From assembly GCA_965178125.1 (NCBI GenBank), contig OZ237744.1:1240001-1304000 (forward strand): a stretch of 64,000 bases of DNA. The letters run 5' to 3'. A program made the position numbers and the translations under genes. A model generated the notes under the pieces. That model ran no database searches. It was not told where the DNA came from and saw only the letters and a program-made list of their open reading frames with translations. This document shows positions 35,377-47,648 of this stretch, one piece after another (the first letter of the stretch is position 1; every line of letters starts with the position of its first letter). This DNA is from Bilabrum cf. latius. Lineage: Eukaryota; Bigyra: Bicosoecida; Bigyra; Bicosoecida.

Positions 35377-38300
35377 TCACAGCCTGAGTCTCTCCATTAT
35401 GGCCTCAGCCCTATCAAGGACTGACAGAGGCACACCAGCCTGCGCTGCCACTGCCAGCCCGTGAGAGGAGGGAGCCACGCCGGGCTCCACGCGGTAGGTC
35501 AGCCGCAAGCCACGCCTTGCCGCCAGCCGCCAGGAGGCCATCGTCGCTGTTCCCTGGTCCCCACCGTGCCCCTCCTCTATGCTTCCCTCACCCGCTTCCC
35601 CCTCCTCCTCCTCATCTACTTCCTCCTCCTCGTCCTCGTGGACGCCCATCTGGACGCAACGGATCGGATTCAACGCCAGCCTTTGAGTTGCGCAACCATG
35701 CGTTGCACCCGACACGCCCAGACCGACCAGCCTCCGTGGACCGGCCAGAGGCTCTGATCCTGGGGTCTCATCGCTCAATTCGCCGTCAGCTTGAACCCAG
35801 CTCACCGCATCTGCTGGGACCGAAGAGGATGACCAGCCCAGCCCGTCTGCACCATCTTGCGGTGCACCCACACCAACGCTTGCCATCGAACGCGAGCCGC
35901 CGCCCATGGGCCCCACCACGCCCATGGGCCCCAGCTCATGGAAGTGCGTGGCGAAGAGGAGCCTGGCCCTCGCACGCCCGCACAGGTGCTCCAGCGTTGC
36001 ACTCGCGATCGCCAGCCCCTCCCTCGCCGCTGTTCCCCGACCCAGCTCGTCCACCACCACCAGAGACCTCGGGCCCGCCCCCCTCAGGATACCGGCCGCC
36101 TCGGACATCTCCACCATGAAGGTAGACAGGTCCCGCGCCACATCGTCCCCCGCCCCCACCCGGGTGTACAGCCGGTCCACCACCCCCACCACGGCGGCAT
36201 CGGCGGGCACGAAGCTACCGGTCTGTGCGAGCACGACGGCCTGCGCTACTGCCCGGAGGACCGTGCTCTTGCCTCCCATGTTCGGGCCTGTCAGCAACCA
36301 GGCCCGGCCTCCGTCGTACGGGGCCAGCGGCACGCTCGAGCCAATCCCCTCGACGCCCTCATCTTCATCGTCGTGGGTCAGTGTGACGAGTCCAGCCAGC
36401 GCGGCATCGTTTGCCACGAAGGACCGCAGGGCGGCGGGATGCCCAGCCCCAGCCCAGCCCCCCTCGCCGTCCCCATCGTCCTCCTCCCCATCCTCCCCGA
36501 GCCCCCCGTCTGCACCAGCCCGCCCACCACCCCCAGCGTCCTGACTCTCCCAGCCCGCCCCCCAGCCCATAGTCAGGGCCTGCTCCACAACCACGTGCCT
36601 CAGTCCCTGCAGGTACAGAGCAGTACCTAGATCTTCCCAGCCCTCTACCTGCCGCCCTGCCTCTGGTCGGTCGTCACAAGCACTGTCCTCATTGCCATCG
36701 CGCGACGGTGCAAGCGCAGGAACCGGCAGCTGCACGCGCCTGCCAGCCTCCCCCCTGTCCACCACCACAGGGCGACGCAGGCCTAGCCGAGCCGCCGCGT
36801 CTGCCAGCCCCGCGCTCACGTCCACCACGGCACAGGCCTTGCACATGGCCATGATGGCAGGGGCCGCCTCCCGCACCCGCTCGCACAGGTCGTCGAACAG
36901 CGTCCCCTCCAGCGCGGCGGCGCGGTGGGCAGCGTCCGCGACCCTCCTGTCCAGCTCCTGCAGCGCGGGAGCCTTGAACCGCACCACTGTCTTGAGGGTG
37001 CGTGCCCAGGATAGGGACAGATTGTCGTCGTCCTGTTTCGATTCCGAGTCCTTGGCAGCACCGCTGGCCGCCACCGCCTCGGCGAACCGCTGCGGCACCT
37101 CTGCCACGAACCCCAGGTCCGCTGTCCTCCGGATCTTCAGCTGGGGCACACCTGTGCGCTCTCGCAGCCTGTCCTGCGCTTGCAGCACGGCACCGTGCGC
37201 CCCGTCCCTGAGCCCCCTTGCTTCGTCCAAGGCCCTGCAGTACCCCGTCCGGAAGAACCCCTCGGTGCCCTAGTCCAGTCCGTCCGCTTCCCCCTCGAGG
37301 CCCGCAGTGCCGGCAGCGCCGGCTCCCGCGCTCCTCGCCTTGCCGGCCTGCTCGATCCGCGCGTTCGTGCGACCCACAGGCACGGTAAGCGCTGAGGCAG
37401 CCTTGGCACCCGACCGCACCCTCCTGCCAGCTGCGCCGATGCCTGCAGCAGCGGCCGCGCTTGTGGTGGGACTCGGCACCAGGGCGGCCACAAGGTGGCA
37501 GTGCATGTCAGCGAGTGCTTGCAGATGGTGCCCCGGGGTAGAACCAGGCATTGGTGCGGCCGCATCCGCTGTTGTGCCCTCCTCTGTGTCAACGCAGGCC
37601 ACGGGAGGCTGCACGAAGCCACGGTCCACCAGCGGCCAGGCCAGGACGTCGGCTGCCTCTTTCAGCACGGCTGGCAAGCAACGGCGGGCGGACCTGCTGT
37701 GTCCAGACCCCAGCCCCTCCTGTTCTTTAGACCCAAGCTCGCCCCATCGCTACGCCTCCCACACATCGAACTCCCGCGCGGACAGCTGCGTGGACCTGCG
37801 CGCCTCGGCAGGGTCCAGGTCGCCAGCAAACAGGACCGTCTGCATGACTGGATGTCTCGCTCTGCTTGCTTCCCCCCCAGCACCAGCACCAACCTCGCCT
37901 TGCTCCATCAACGTCTTGCTGCCACCAGCTGCCCCACTCGCATCCCTAGGATGCTTGCTCACTGCCGCCGCCCATCGCACCCACGCAGCAGGCACGTCAG
38001 CGTCTCCCCCATACACCCCCGGGTCACCCGGTAGCAGCTTCTCCGCCCTCCCACGCAGCGCATCCACCAGCCCCTGTTCGTCCTCCTGCGACAACCTATC
38101 CTGCCCCTGCCTCTACTCCTGCTCCTCGCCAGCGAGAAGCACCTGCCGCTGGCTGGGCGCCTATCCGCGACCGAAGCGCATCCAGTCCCCACTGGGCTCC
38201 CCCTCCACGCCTTCGGCCAAGCCGACCCCTACGGCCCCCCACTCAGCCTGCGCGGCCTGCAGCATCAGGCCCAGCCTCCGCATGCCCAGCAGCCCGTCCC

Positions 38301-40248
38301 TCAGCGTGGCCAGGTCTCGGGGGGCGGCCCTGGACTTGCCCAGGCACAGCCGCTGGGTGCACCGCTCCACGTCTCCGATCTGCGATAGGACGGATCGGAC
38401 TGCCTGGCGGAGTGCTTGTTCCCTGGAGAACAACTCCACGGCGTCCAGGCGTGCACGGGCGGGGCCAGCGGCGGCGAGTGGGGCGGCCAGTCGCGCGTCC
38501 AGCATGCGGGAGCCCCCCGGGGTCTTGCAGCGGTCTATGGCATGCAGCAAGCAGCCCTTGCCTCGCCGGGGGCCCACCGCGGGTCTATGCAGCTCCAGGG
38601 CCCTAGCTGTGGGGGCGTCCATGAGCAGCACCGGGGGCCTGCGAGGCACTGCAAGGCCACCAGGATGCTGGCCAGAGGACGAGGAGGCTGCCTGCTTGGC
38701 ATTGGGCCAAGGCCTGCCACCGTGCTGGGAGCCCGGGCCAGCTGATCGACCGTCCCTGGGCTCCCCCGTGCCTGCCTCCTCGCCCTCATCCCTGGCATCC
38801 TTCCCCTCCAGGTCCAGCACTGCGGGGGGCGGGAAGCGGAGCACGGGGGCATGTGCCCTGGCTCGCAGTGCAACAGAGGGCATGGAGGCAGGGGCGGGCA
38901 CTGCCAGCTGGCTGTCCTGTGTCCACTGCCCTGCCGTCTGCGTCCACAGCACGTATCGCAGCGCCGATGCGGCGGCTTCCCTCTGCTCGCCGCTGAGCTC
39001 CCCCCACCACTCATAGCCACGAGAAGAATCCAGCCCTTGACCTGTCCCGGCAGTGCTCTCGGCTACCCCTTCCCGCTGGTCCTGCTCCTCCACCAGTACC
39101 CTCACCTCGGGAGGAGGAGGAGGGGAAAGGGCGAGCATCCCGCCTTGCCCGCAAGCCAGTGCACCCGCGCTCTCGTCCAGCCCGAGCATATCTTCATCTT
39201 CAGGTCCAATCTCGCCCATGGACGAGCCGTGGTGTTCCACCCCCTGCACTGTGGTCACGCAGCACCCCTCAAGCCCAGGAGCTGTCCCCGCACGCAACGC
39301 CCGTAGTAGATCGGTCACCTCCTTGGCAGCAGCGGGAGGGGCCGGCGTGCCTCTGGGACGGCGTTGCGGGCTGGGGGGAGCAAGCAAACCGTCTGCACCG
39401 GCATGTGGTTCGTCCGGCGGCCTCCACTCCGCGACTTCCCTTGGCAGCAGCACCTCCGCCGGAGGATACCTCGCCAGCGCGCCAAGGGCCTCGGGCAGCG
39501 GGCAGGAAGACACCATGAACCCACCCGTGGACACGTCTACCCAGCACAGCCCCGCACGCACACCGGACCCAACAGATGACGGGCTCTCTGCAGCACTGCC
39601 AGCCGCTCCTACTCCGGGAGCGAGACAGGCCATGGTTAGCTCCGCGGGATCCACCCAGATCGAAGCCAGGTAGTTGTGCTACCGAGGCCGCAAGATGGCA
39701 TCATCGGTTGCAGTTCCAGGGGTTATGATTCGGGTAAGCTGCCTTTGAACCAGCTATTGCGTCGCGGACTTGCGTCCCTTGCTAGGCTTTGGCTGGCCAG
39801 CGGAGCTTTGCGCAGGTATCTGCTCGCAAATGGCAACTTTCAGGCCTGCTTTCAAAAGCTTCGCAATGTGCCGATCTGCAGAATGCATAGGCATACCGCA
39901 CATAGGAATAGGAGTCCCAAGGTGCTTGCCGCGTTGTGTGAGCGCTATTCCAAGCACCGGAGCTGCTGTCTTCGCATCCTAAAAGAAAATTTCAAAGAAT
40001 TCACCCATCTAGAAGAACAAGATATGCCCTCGGAGTCGCGGGTTACTTCTCAACTGCACATACTACTTCATCATTGGGGTAGGGGGAACGGTTGAGCTGA
40101 GGAAACGGCGGTGATGCACCGAGCACCTCGTGTCCACCCTTGCATGGCGTCGAGCAGCAAGCGCCCAGCGACGAAGCAGGTGCACATTCGTGGGTGCTCG
40201 AAGGAACGGACGACATATCCGCCCCCAAGCCTACCGCACGCGATTCAT
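35377..40248 (-). CDS. MSH1: MutS-family mismatch repair protein, MSH1-like, organellar
   Basis: One uninterrupted frame of 1,623 residues ending at TGA, with ten TAGs at 40231, 40063, 40009, 39979, 39754, 39679, 38161, 38113, 37750 and 37270. An Arg-rich presequence spans residues 1-50. TPMMK(TAG)Y matches the MutS TPMMxQY start, and MGEFFEIFF carries the mismatch-sensing Phe-x-Glu. [31 protein letters not shown] and NYLASIWVD follow. [13 protein letters not shown] belongs to the lever/clamp, Walker A is GPNMGGKST (about residue 1320), then [16 protein letters not shown] and ATHFHEL. The C-terminus ends with [13 protein letters not shown]...RAEAIMERL. Low-complexity insertions make it nearly twice bacterial length. 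No GIY-YIG domain is seen, unlike plant MSH1. It binds mismatches in organelle DNA (inferred from presequence). Starting here rather than inside keeps the presequence joined to the MutS start. Confidence 0.95.
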
Positions 40249-40524
40249 GCGGAGGGTGCGAGCGATTGGGGCGTGGTTGTCCTCACTTTTGTGGCGGTTC
40301 AAGACCCTGATGATGAGTGCCACCACTCGCACACCACAGCACAGTGCATCGTGGAAAGGCTGGGTGGTCCAGTGCAGTGAGTACAGACAATGTGGACATA
40401 TCAACACGAAAAGACTGGCCTCACACATCACCAACCTGTTGCCCTCGCCCTTTGGGGGGCCGCTCTTCCACACATGCGCCACAGGCCTTAACACCACTCC
40501 CGCTGGCACCCGCAGCCCGGGAGT

Positions 40525-42267
40525 TCAGCCGTACATCCAATCGCCCTACCCGGCGCCCACCCCTCGAGCATTACCCCCGCGCCCAGTCCCACTCCCCTCC
40601 CAGCCCGCCGCTTTTCGCATCGACCTCGTCCGGACACCCGCACCGTCCCGCCCCGCCCCGTCGGTGTTGACGCTCCACCGGGGCTACAGACCCCTCCCCC
40701 TCAGGCTGCTCTGCTAGCCCGCCCCACTGGCCGCCCCCGCCCTCTGCCCTCCCCCGCGCGCCCTGTCCCTCCTGCCAACCGCCTCGTCATCGTCCTCGTC
40801 GCCTTGCATGCGGGCAGACCCAGCACTTGCCACCGCGGACAGAGAAGAAGAAGAAGAAGAGGAGGAGGAGGACGAAGACACCGAGGGCGCAGCCGGGGCA
40901 GAGGCCCGAGCGGGAACGGGCGCCGCCGCAGAGGTGCTCGAGGTAGAGCTGGAGCTGGTGCTGCTCTGGTGCCCGGGGCGATTGGGCTGCGGCCTCACCG
41001 GTCCAGTGCTGCTGCCGCTATCGTGCGATGCATCCGGAGACGATCCACCGTCCATGGGAGCGGCACCGCTCGAGCCATCGGCAGCCTGGACTTTGGAACC
41101 TCCCTCGGACTAGGCCTGCTTGCTCGCCTCGGCCTCCTCGCCCGTGGCCGGCTTGGGCTTCGGCGGAGGCACCTCCTCGGGGATGTCGGGGTCATACGAG
41201 GGCTCCAGAGGGTCTGGGATGGCCTCATCGTCGGCCATGGAGGAGAAATCGTCCTTGTAGTTGGCGTCTGCAGTGCCTGACTCCTTGGGGAAATGCTTGC
41301 GGTAGTAGGCCCACACGTGTCGGAAGGGCTCATCCAGCTCCTGCGCCTCGTACCCGATCTGGGCTGGCAGGGCGGGGTTGAAAAGAGGCTTCACGCCGAG
41401 GGCTCTTCGGATGGCCACCACGATGGCAGCTGCCAGTCGAGTGGGCTTGTGTCTCTGGAAGGAATAGTCCTGGCAGCAGAGGTCCGCGAAGAAGTCCGCG
41501 TACTTGTGCACGTATCTCTGCACCTTGGAGGCCGAGGGGGAGCCCCCCACTGTGTCGTTGGAGAAGATGATCCCTCGGCGGACCAGCAGACCGAGCACAT
41601 GAATGGGGGTCACCGCGTTGAGGCGCCAGCGCAGACTGCGGGGGACACGAAGAGGGGCAGCGGCAGGGAGGACGAGGTGGGGAAGAGAGGCGAGCAGCCG
41701 TGGCGCAGGCCGGGTGGTCAACGAGAAAGAGAAGAGAGGAAGCTGCGCCCCGAGGGCATCGCATCGCAACACGGGACGGGCTATCGCAGCCTGACTGACT
41801 CACAGGTTTAGCGACATAATTTCCATCTGGTGCACGAGCCGTACCTCGTATGTGTCCATGGCCTGCTTGCACAGCTGCCGCGGGGTGGGCGCGTCCTCCT
41901 CGGCTTCTTCGTACTTGGCAGCGACCAAGAGGCAAGCCATCGCGACCAGCTATAATCTGCTCTTGTGCGTGCACACTTGCTGCAGCACCCGGTCCAACAG
42001 GACGGTGGCGGAGTGAAATGTCGGCATGGCTAGCTTGAAGTGCTCGCCCGTCTCGCAGATCCAGTCCACCAACAGGCGACGATACTGCGAGGGGCACGGT
42101 CGACCAGGCACAAGGTATTATGAAGTCAATTGATTCGTAAAAAATGCTGCGGAAATTGGCTGTCATAGCAGACTGGCGCTTAAAGAGGATGGTGGTCTTG
42201 CCCCGCTCACCTTAATGTAACCGCAGAACGGTCTGAACTTATGACCGGCCAGCTCTACGCTGCGCAT
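40525..42267 (-). CDS. Cyclin with N- and C-terminal boxes
   Basis: Exons 42211-42267, 41804-42084 and 40525-41635 give 482 residues ending at TGA; TAGs lie at 41950, 41110, 40714, 40684 and 40546. The cyclin N-box is clear: YRRLLVDWICETGEHFKL, HSATVLLDRVL, then RL(TAG)LVAMACLLVAAKYEE, which matches the cyclin LQLV..xCLLxAxKYEE motif, so TAG is Gln64. LRWRLNAVTPIHVLGLL opens the C-box. The last 150 residues are Ser- and acid-rich with several TAGs. The subfamily is unclear; the start resembles A/B/J-type boxes more than transcriptional cyclins. Cyclins activate CDKs; a cell-cycle role is inferred. The second donor is at 41802-41803 because only it keeps MEIMSLN-L-LRWRLN in frame. Confidence 0.9.
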
Positions 42268-42895
42268 TTTCCTATATACAAGATCTGCCTCCACTCCTAT
42301 CTATGTGCGAATGTCCGACTGCGAAATGGTGGCAAGGAACCGTGAAATCTTGAAATATCGCGAGGTTGCCTTTGAATTACTTTCAAAATATGTCGGCCAA
42401 GAATCAAGTCCACAGAGATTTCCTCTCAGTGATGGCAGATACATAGATCAATTAACCAAATTTAAGGCGAGGCGATGCAAACAAAGGTCTGTGGTGCGCG
42501 CTTGGGCAATTTATGAGGGTCTCACTGTTAGCCCATACGGTTTGCTATCCAAGCTTTGTGACGCGGAAAATTCATCACCGCAGCAGTCAGCCAATGAAGG
42601 AAGCTGCAATGAGAAGTAAACTTGCAGACGGATACGACGCAACGCCTATGGATGTAGCTACTATCCGCAGTTTCATTCAAACAGACAAGATCAGACATGG
42701 GTGCCAGGGGTACAACCACAGGTTATTTGCAAAACTCCCTGGGACTAGGTGCAAGACAAGTGAATAGATATCTCACTACCGACTCCGATTCGTGTTGCTC
42801 CATGGGAAGCGCCTGCATTTTACAATTGAAATACTAAACGTTTTGAGCCATGAAAGCCACGCTACCTTGCAAGAAATACAGTTTTCGAACGTTCA
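42268..42895. other. Spacer between cyclin and RidA genes, no supported gene
   Basis: 628 AT-rich bases. A plus-strand frame of 104 codons (42305-42619) ends in TAA but has A/T-rich codon use unlike every real gene here and no recognisable family. It may be a chance frame or an unrecognised small gene. Confidence 0.45.
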
Positions 42896-43648
42896 TCAGT
42901 CCTCCACCTCGAAGACACACTCTACCTCGACAGGCACGTTCAGCGGCAGGGCATTGGTCCCCACAGCCGATCTAGAATGCACGCCTTTCTCCCCGAATAC
43001 CTTTGCAAACAGGTTGGAGGCTCCGTTCAGCACGGACGGCTGGTTGAAGTACGAGTCGACGCAGTTCACGAAGCCTACCACCTTGACCACCTGCTTCACC
43101 TTGTCAAGGTCGCCTAGCTCGTGCTTCAATGTCCCCAATACGTTCAAGGCGCACAGTTCTGCCCCCTTGCACGCCTCATCGCTGGTAACCTCGACGCCTA
43201 CCTTGCCCTGCATCAGGTCGCCCTCGTGATCTTCCGGGAGATGCCCGGCTGCGAGTGAGGCAAGTGGGGCTAAGAGAATCATATAGAGTAGACTAGTCGC
43301 GTTAATAGTACGCACAGTCCTATTTATGTTGCCCATGCGAGCAAAGTTTCTGGTTGCCTGCCGCCTTGATGCCATCACAGACCTTTCGGGAGCAAAATAC
43401 GCCGGCTCCGGCTGGAGCCATCAAATCGTCCACAGCAGCTCACCAGTGAAAATCAAGTTGCCAACTCGCTTGCACTGGATGTAGTTGCCCTTGGCCGTCT
43501 TAGGTTGGGGCAAACGCAGCCCAAGCTCGTCAAGCTTCGCCTCAACGTGCACAAACCTACTTTGCAACGATGCTAGAGCGCGTGGTGCGCAGGATGATCT
43601 GGCAATTTGGCGTGAAGAGCGATGCAAAAGACTTGATAACCTCATCAT
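42896..43648 (-). CDS. RidA/YjgF-family protein, probably mitochondrial
   Basis: Exons 43444-43648 and 42896-43248 give 185 residues ending at TGA, with no internal TAG. The N-terminus MMRLSSLLHRSSRQIARSSC is a basic presequence. The body follows the long RidA-type subgroup: LGLRLPQP, GNYIQCKRVGNLIF, then AGHLPEDHEGDLMQGKVG, ACKGAELCALNVLGTLKHEL, VVKVVGFVNC, QPSVLNGASNLFAKVFGEKG, HSRSAVGTNALPLNVPVEVE. The terminal Glu-rich motif and the Arg in HSRSAVG fit the active-site region of the family. RidA proteins hydrolyse reactive enamine/imine intermediates from PLP enzymes. Divergent from the secreted FN3-like gene with 189 bases between starts. Confidence 0.93.
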
Positions 43649-43837
43649 TATCCTAGGTTTAATTCGGTAGCACCAGGATCCGTTAGTATTCTGTCGCACA
43701 TTGGAGTTGCAGTGATCGGGGCGCCGCGCAGGTGGTACTGCGGAACATGTGTCTGGCGGCTCTTTTTCCAATTGATCACCATTTAGCCGCTGTCAAGAAG
43801 TTCTACTGCGAATGACAGTGATATTTCTAGTACACAC

Positions 43838-46800
43838 ATGATAAAACTTGCGACCGCAGTGTTTTTGGTGGCCTGTTGCCAAGGGATACGCCCGCGGCCG
43901 CAGGCGCTGATTCAGCAGCGCAGCAAGAGCGGGGTCCTGCGGAGCAGGGAGGTTGGGGTCCATGGAGGTCCGAGTCGACCTGTTCTTATGGCACGCGGAT
44001 CTGATTTACTGGCTTTTTCATGGACCTATGTACCGCCAGACGGCTATCGGGCGACCATGTTTAATCTCGTGCTGAACGGCGAATCGGTGTACAGTGGCGA
44101 ATCGCAGTCTTTTGCAGCCAGGGGTCTAGATCACTCGACGTGCTTCGAAGCTACAGTGTCTGCGTTTCTTCTCCCGGACCCATCGGCGAGGAAAGCCGAA
44201 AAGGAAGGTGAAGCTGAGAGCGGCGCGTGGACCCCGATGAGCCCAGCGCTCTTCGCCGCCACTGCGAGCACAGACCTGCCGGACATCAGCGGGCTCGAGC
44301 TGCAGGCGGCCTCGCAGCGGCAGCAACTCGAGTTGGTTGCCAACCAGCAGCAGGATCTCGGCGACTGCAGCCTCGCAGGGCTCACGGATATCCGCTTCGA
44401 CGCGGCCTCGTCCAGCAGCCTAGGGGTGGTCTTCCAGGGCCGCTCCGACGCGTCCGTCCGCGCGGGCGTGCTGGCAGCACGGGAGAACTGCGCAGAGGCC
44501 GTGTGCCAGGGCGAGTCCCGGGACATCGGGGACCCCACCCCCCTGCTCTCTGGGCAGCTGCGCCTCGCCACGGGAGACCCCCGCGCTCCCGTGCTGCTTG
44601 CCACATTCGCGCAGCTGCCGCCGCACCAGGGGGCGCTGAGGTACACAGACCCGTCGCAGCGTGGTCTGCTTTTGCAGCTGCCGCTGGCAGGATGCAGGGC
44701 ACGGCAGGGCTGGCCCTTGCCCGCAGGGGAGGGCGGGAGGCCGCTGCGGGATGCTGAGCTGGTCGCGCTGGAGCGTGGGACAGGTGGACCCATGCCCAAA
44801 TCCATGAGTTGCATTGAAGTCCTATGCGGGCACCGTATCCTGCCCATGGTCCTGTGCGCGGAGTCGTCGGCCGACGCCAGCAGGTGGACGGCTCGGATCA
44901 ACGAGGAGGCGGCCGGGGCGCGGTTGCTGGAGAGGCAGGAGATGGCTGTGCACCTGTCTCCCGCCGTGCAGCTGAGGAACAACGCCCGCAGACCCGCGAA
45001 CAAGGGTCTATACGAGCAGACTGGCTGGCGGGTGGCATTCATCAGCAGCTTCCTGGGCTCGCTCTCCGCGTCCGGGGCGGGGGACGTGTTCTGGAGACTG
45101 TACGGTGTTGAGAGGTGCGCCGAGCTGCCCGACACCATGGCCCCTGCCCCTGCGAACGATCCCACTGCCAACTCCGCGCTGCCCTCGGGGATGGAGGGCG
45201 AGGCAGTGCTGCAGGCTCTTGCGCGCTCCGTGCAGGACGGGGCGGTGGAGTCCCAGTACGCGGTTGGGCTCCAGGGAACAGCGTTCGGGAGTGACCTCGG
45301 GAGGGTACTGCGGCAGATGGGGGCAGCGGGGGATGGCGCTGTGTCTCTGCGATGGGCCCGGGCTGTGTGCTTTTAGGTGTTGTGGGCCCTGGGGGTGGGC
45401 CGGCATGCCCTGGGGCTGCACCACAACGGCATGCTGGATTTGGGGAGGTCAGTCAAGCTGAGGCAGCTCGTGGCCACGTCTCCCGGCAGGCGGGCCTGGC
45501 GGTGCTTTAGGCTCGGGGATGGTGCGGCGCGGGGGCTGCCTCTGCGGGCCCCTGGGGCGGAGGGGCAGGCGGATCCCGCGGGGGCAGAGGTGCGCAACAA
45601 TGGCGTGGACGGGGAGGGCGCCCCTGATAGAGCGGGGGGCACCGCGTCTGCTGTGGCTCGATCGGGGACCGCTCCGGGGGAACAGACAGGAGTGGTGCCA
45701 GCTAGGGACAGGCTGTTCACGCGCTCAGATGCGAGCGATGACGCCTGCGTGGCGGACCCTAGGGCGCGGGCCCATGTGCAGGCGGGCAAGCAGCCCGGGC
45801 TGGTGAAGGGCGCGAGGGAGGCTGGTGGCGATGCTGACGGCAGGGAAGAGGGGGGCAGCAGCAACGGGGGATGGGCCGGGCAGGGCCCTGGAGGTGCCGA
45901 GGGCGGGCTTCGGACCAGCTGGTGCTTCCCCACTGCCGATACCGACGGCCTGCGTGTGGTGTTGTTCGGTCTGGAGTAGGCGGTATTGGCTCGCCCGGCC
46001 CTGGCTTACTGGTAGGATGGGTTTTCCTTCCCAAACGAGGCCCGGCGGGACGACGTGAAGGATTTCGGGACTGCCTTCTGCGGGCAAGTGCTGCCTCGCC
46101 TTCCGGAGGACCAGGGGTAGGGCATGGACGAGGGGCTTGGCTCGCTGTGCGCCGGCATGGTGAGGGGTGACTTCCAGGAGCACCCGCTGGGGGCGCTGCA
46201 GCACAGGTTCTTCGGGGACTACATGCCGCCCTGGGAAGGGGCCACCTCGGTCCAGGGACAAGGAGAGGGGCAGGGACAGGGGTAGATGAAGGGAGAGGGG
46301 GGCGCGCAGACGATATCGAAGAAGGGTGCGAAAGAGAAGAAAAGCGAGGGCCGGGGATATCCCCCCGGTGCCCCCGCAAATGCAGGGGAGGTCCGCTCCT
46401 TTGCGTACAACCCCTCCACGCTTAGTCTGGCCGAGGCCATGCAGGCCGCAGCAGCGGGCCGATCGAGCGGCGGGGCGGCGGGGGCGGACAGGGCTGTGGG
46501 TGGTGGTGGGACTGGATCACCGACAGAGGGGGCGGACAGGGCCGGGGATGGTTCAGAAAAGGCTGGCAGCGGCTCAAACGAGGCCGGGCATGGCTCCCAG
46601 TCGACAGGCGGGAGCGACTCAGCTAGTACTAGCAGCAGCAGCGGCGGTAGCAGCAGCAGCGGCGGTAGCAGCAGCAGCAGTGGTGGCAGCAGCAGCAGTG
46701 CTGGGTCATCTGGCCCTGGGGCCGGCAACAATACGAGCGGTAGCACGACGTCTGCGTCTGCGCCAGAGCTGACTGGCTCTGTGGGCGCTGGGCAGCTGCT

Positions 46801-47371
46801 CCGACTGCTTGTTCCCTCGACTCCCTTCATTGCGCTGCAGGACCAGGCCAGGCTGGTGGTCTCCTGGCGGCCCCTCCGACGGGCCGTGGAGATCCTGCAG
46901 GCGGAGGCGCCGCTGCCTGTGCAGCCGCGGCTGTTCGCACTCTGGATGGACGGGGTCTCCGTGTACAGCGGGCAGGAGCGGGCGCACGGATTCCAGCTCC
47001 CGCTGGCAGCCGGGAACAAGGGGTGGGACGGGTCGAGGGACTGCCACGTGTTCCGTGTGGCGGCTTTCTACCACCACTTGGGCTGGACGGGCCTGTCCCC
47101 CGCGCTCCGGGTAGGCCGGGACTGCGACTCGCCGGAGGAAGTGCTCCTGCCGCACCGCAGCAGCCTGCAGCCGGAGGGCAGCGAGGAGGGGGTGCCGCTG
47201 CATGCCAACAGAGCTGCGCAGCTGGCCATGGAAGGTGCGGCAGAGGCCAGCGGCAGCATCTTCGGTGCAGCCAATGCGCAAGCACCCGGAGCGCAAGGTG
47301 AGCAGCACGCTGGGCCAGATGCCCCTCGGTTTCCCCCAGGCCAAGAGCAAGACCAGCACGCCACTCCGTGA
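43838..47371 (+). CDS. Secreted protein with two FN3-like modules
   Basis: A single frame of 1,177 residues ending at TGA, with TAGs at 45374, 45977, 46013, 46118 and 46283. Residues 1-16 (MIKLATAVFLVACCQG) form a signal peptide. A module near residues 50-125 (LLAFSWTYVPPD, FNLVLNGESVYSG, CFEATVSAF, MSPAL) is echoed near residues 1000-1095 (RLVVSWRPLRRA, FALWMDGVSVYSG, CHVFRVAAFYHHLGWTGLSPAL). Both look like fibronectin-III-type beta sandwiches. The middle, about 870 residues, contains GLYEQTGWRVAFISSFLGSL and is not recognised; a Ser/Gly run lies at 46621-46702. The two modules lie on either side of all five TAGs, supporting one protein. Adhesion or cell-wall function is a guess. Confidence 0.75.
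46621..46702 (+). repeat. AGC/GGT trinucleotide repeat encoding Ser/Gly runs
   Basis: Interrupted runs of agc and ggc/ggt codons within the FN3-like protein, giving about 27 Ser/Gly residues. Probably a flexible linker. Confidence 0.9.
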
Positions 47372-47648
47372 GAATTCGATGGGCAACTGTCACCGTCGAC
47401 GGCTGTGCTGGCATTGGATCTCAATAAAATCTAATTATGAAAATGTTATGTCGTTGGCAAATCCTTTAAAGACTGCCCTAAACGCCCTCGAGTCGGCTCC
47501 ATCCTCATCCCTGTCCGCTCGATGCGCCCCTCACTCACTTGGCTCTCGTCCCAGCTGGTGGACCGTACGCACCCCGCCACCACACATGCATGCGCCCATC
47601 CATCGCGCATCAATTCCGCACATCGCCTACTCGACCGCCCATGCCGCT

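Noticed and set aside
39979-39981. Splice acceptor ttttag in the MutS gene
   Set aside because: Uninterrupted reading gives [13 protein letters not shown] with exact family spacing, so no intron is needed.
42305-42619. Possible small gene of 104 codons ending in TAA
   Set aside because: A/T-rich codon use unlike its neighbours, no motif, and only 38 bases from the divergent cyclin start. Kept as unsupported.
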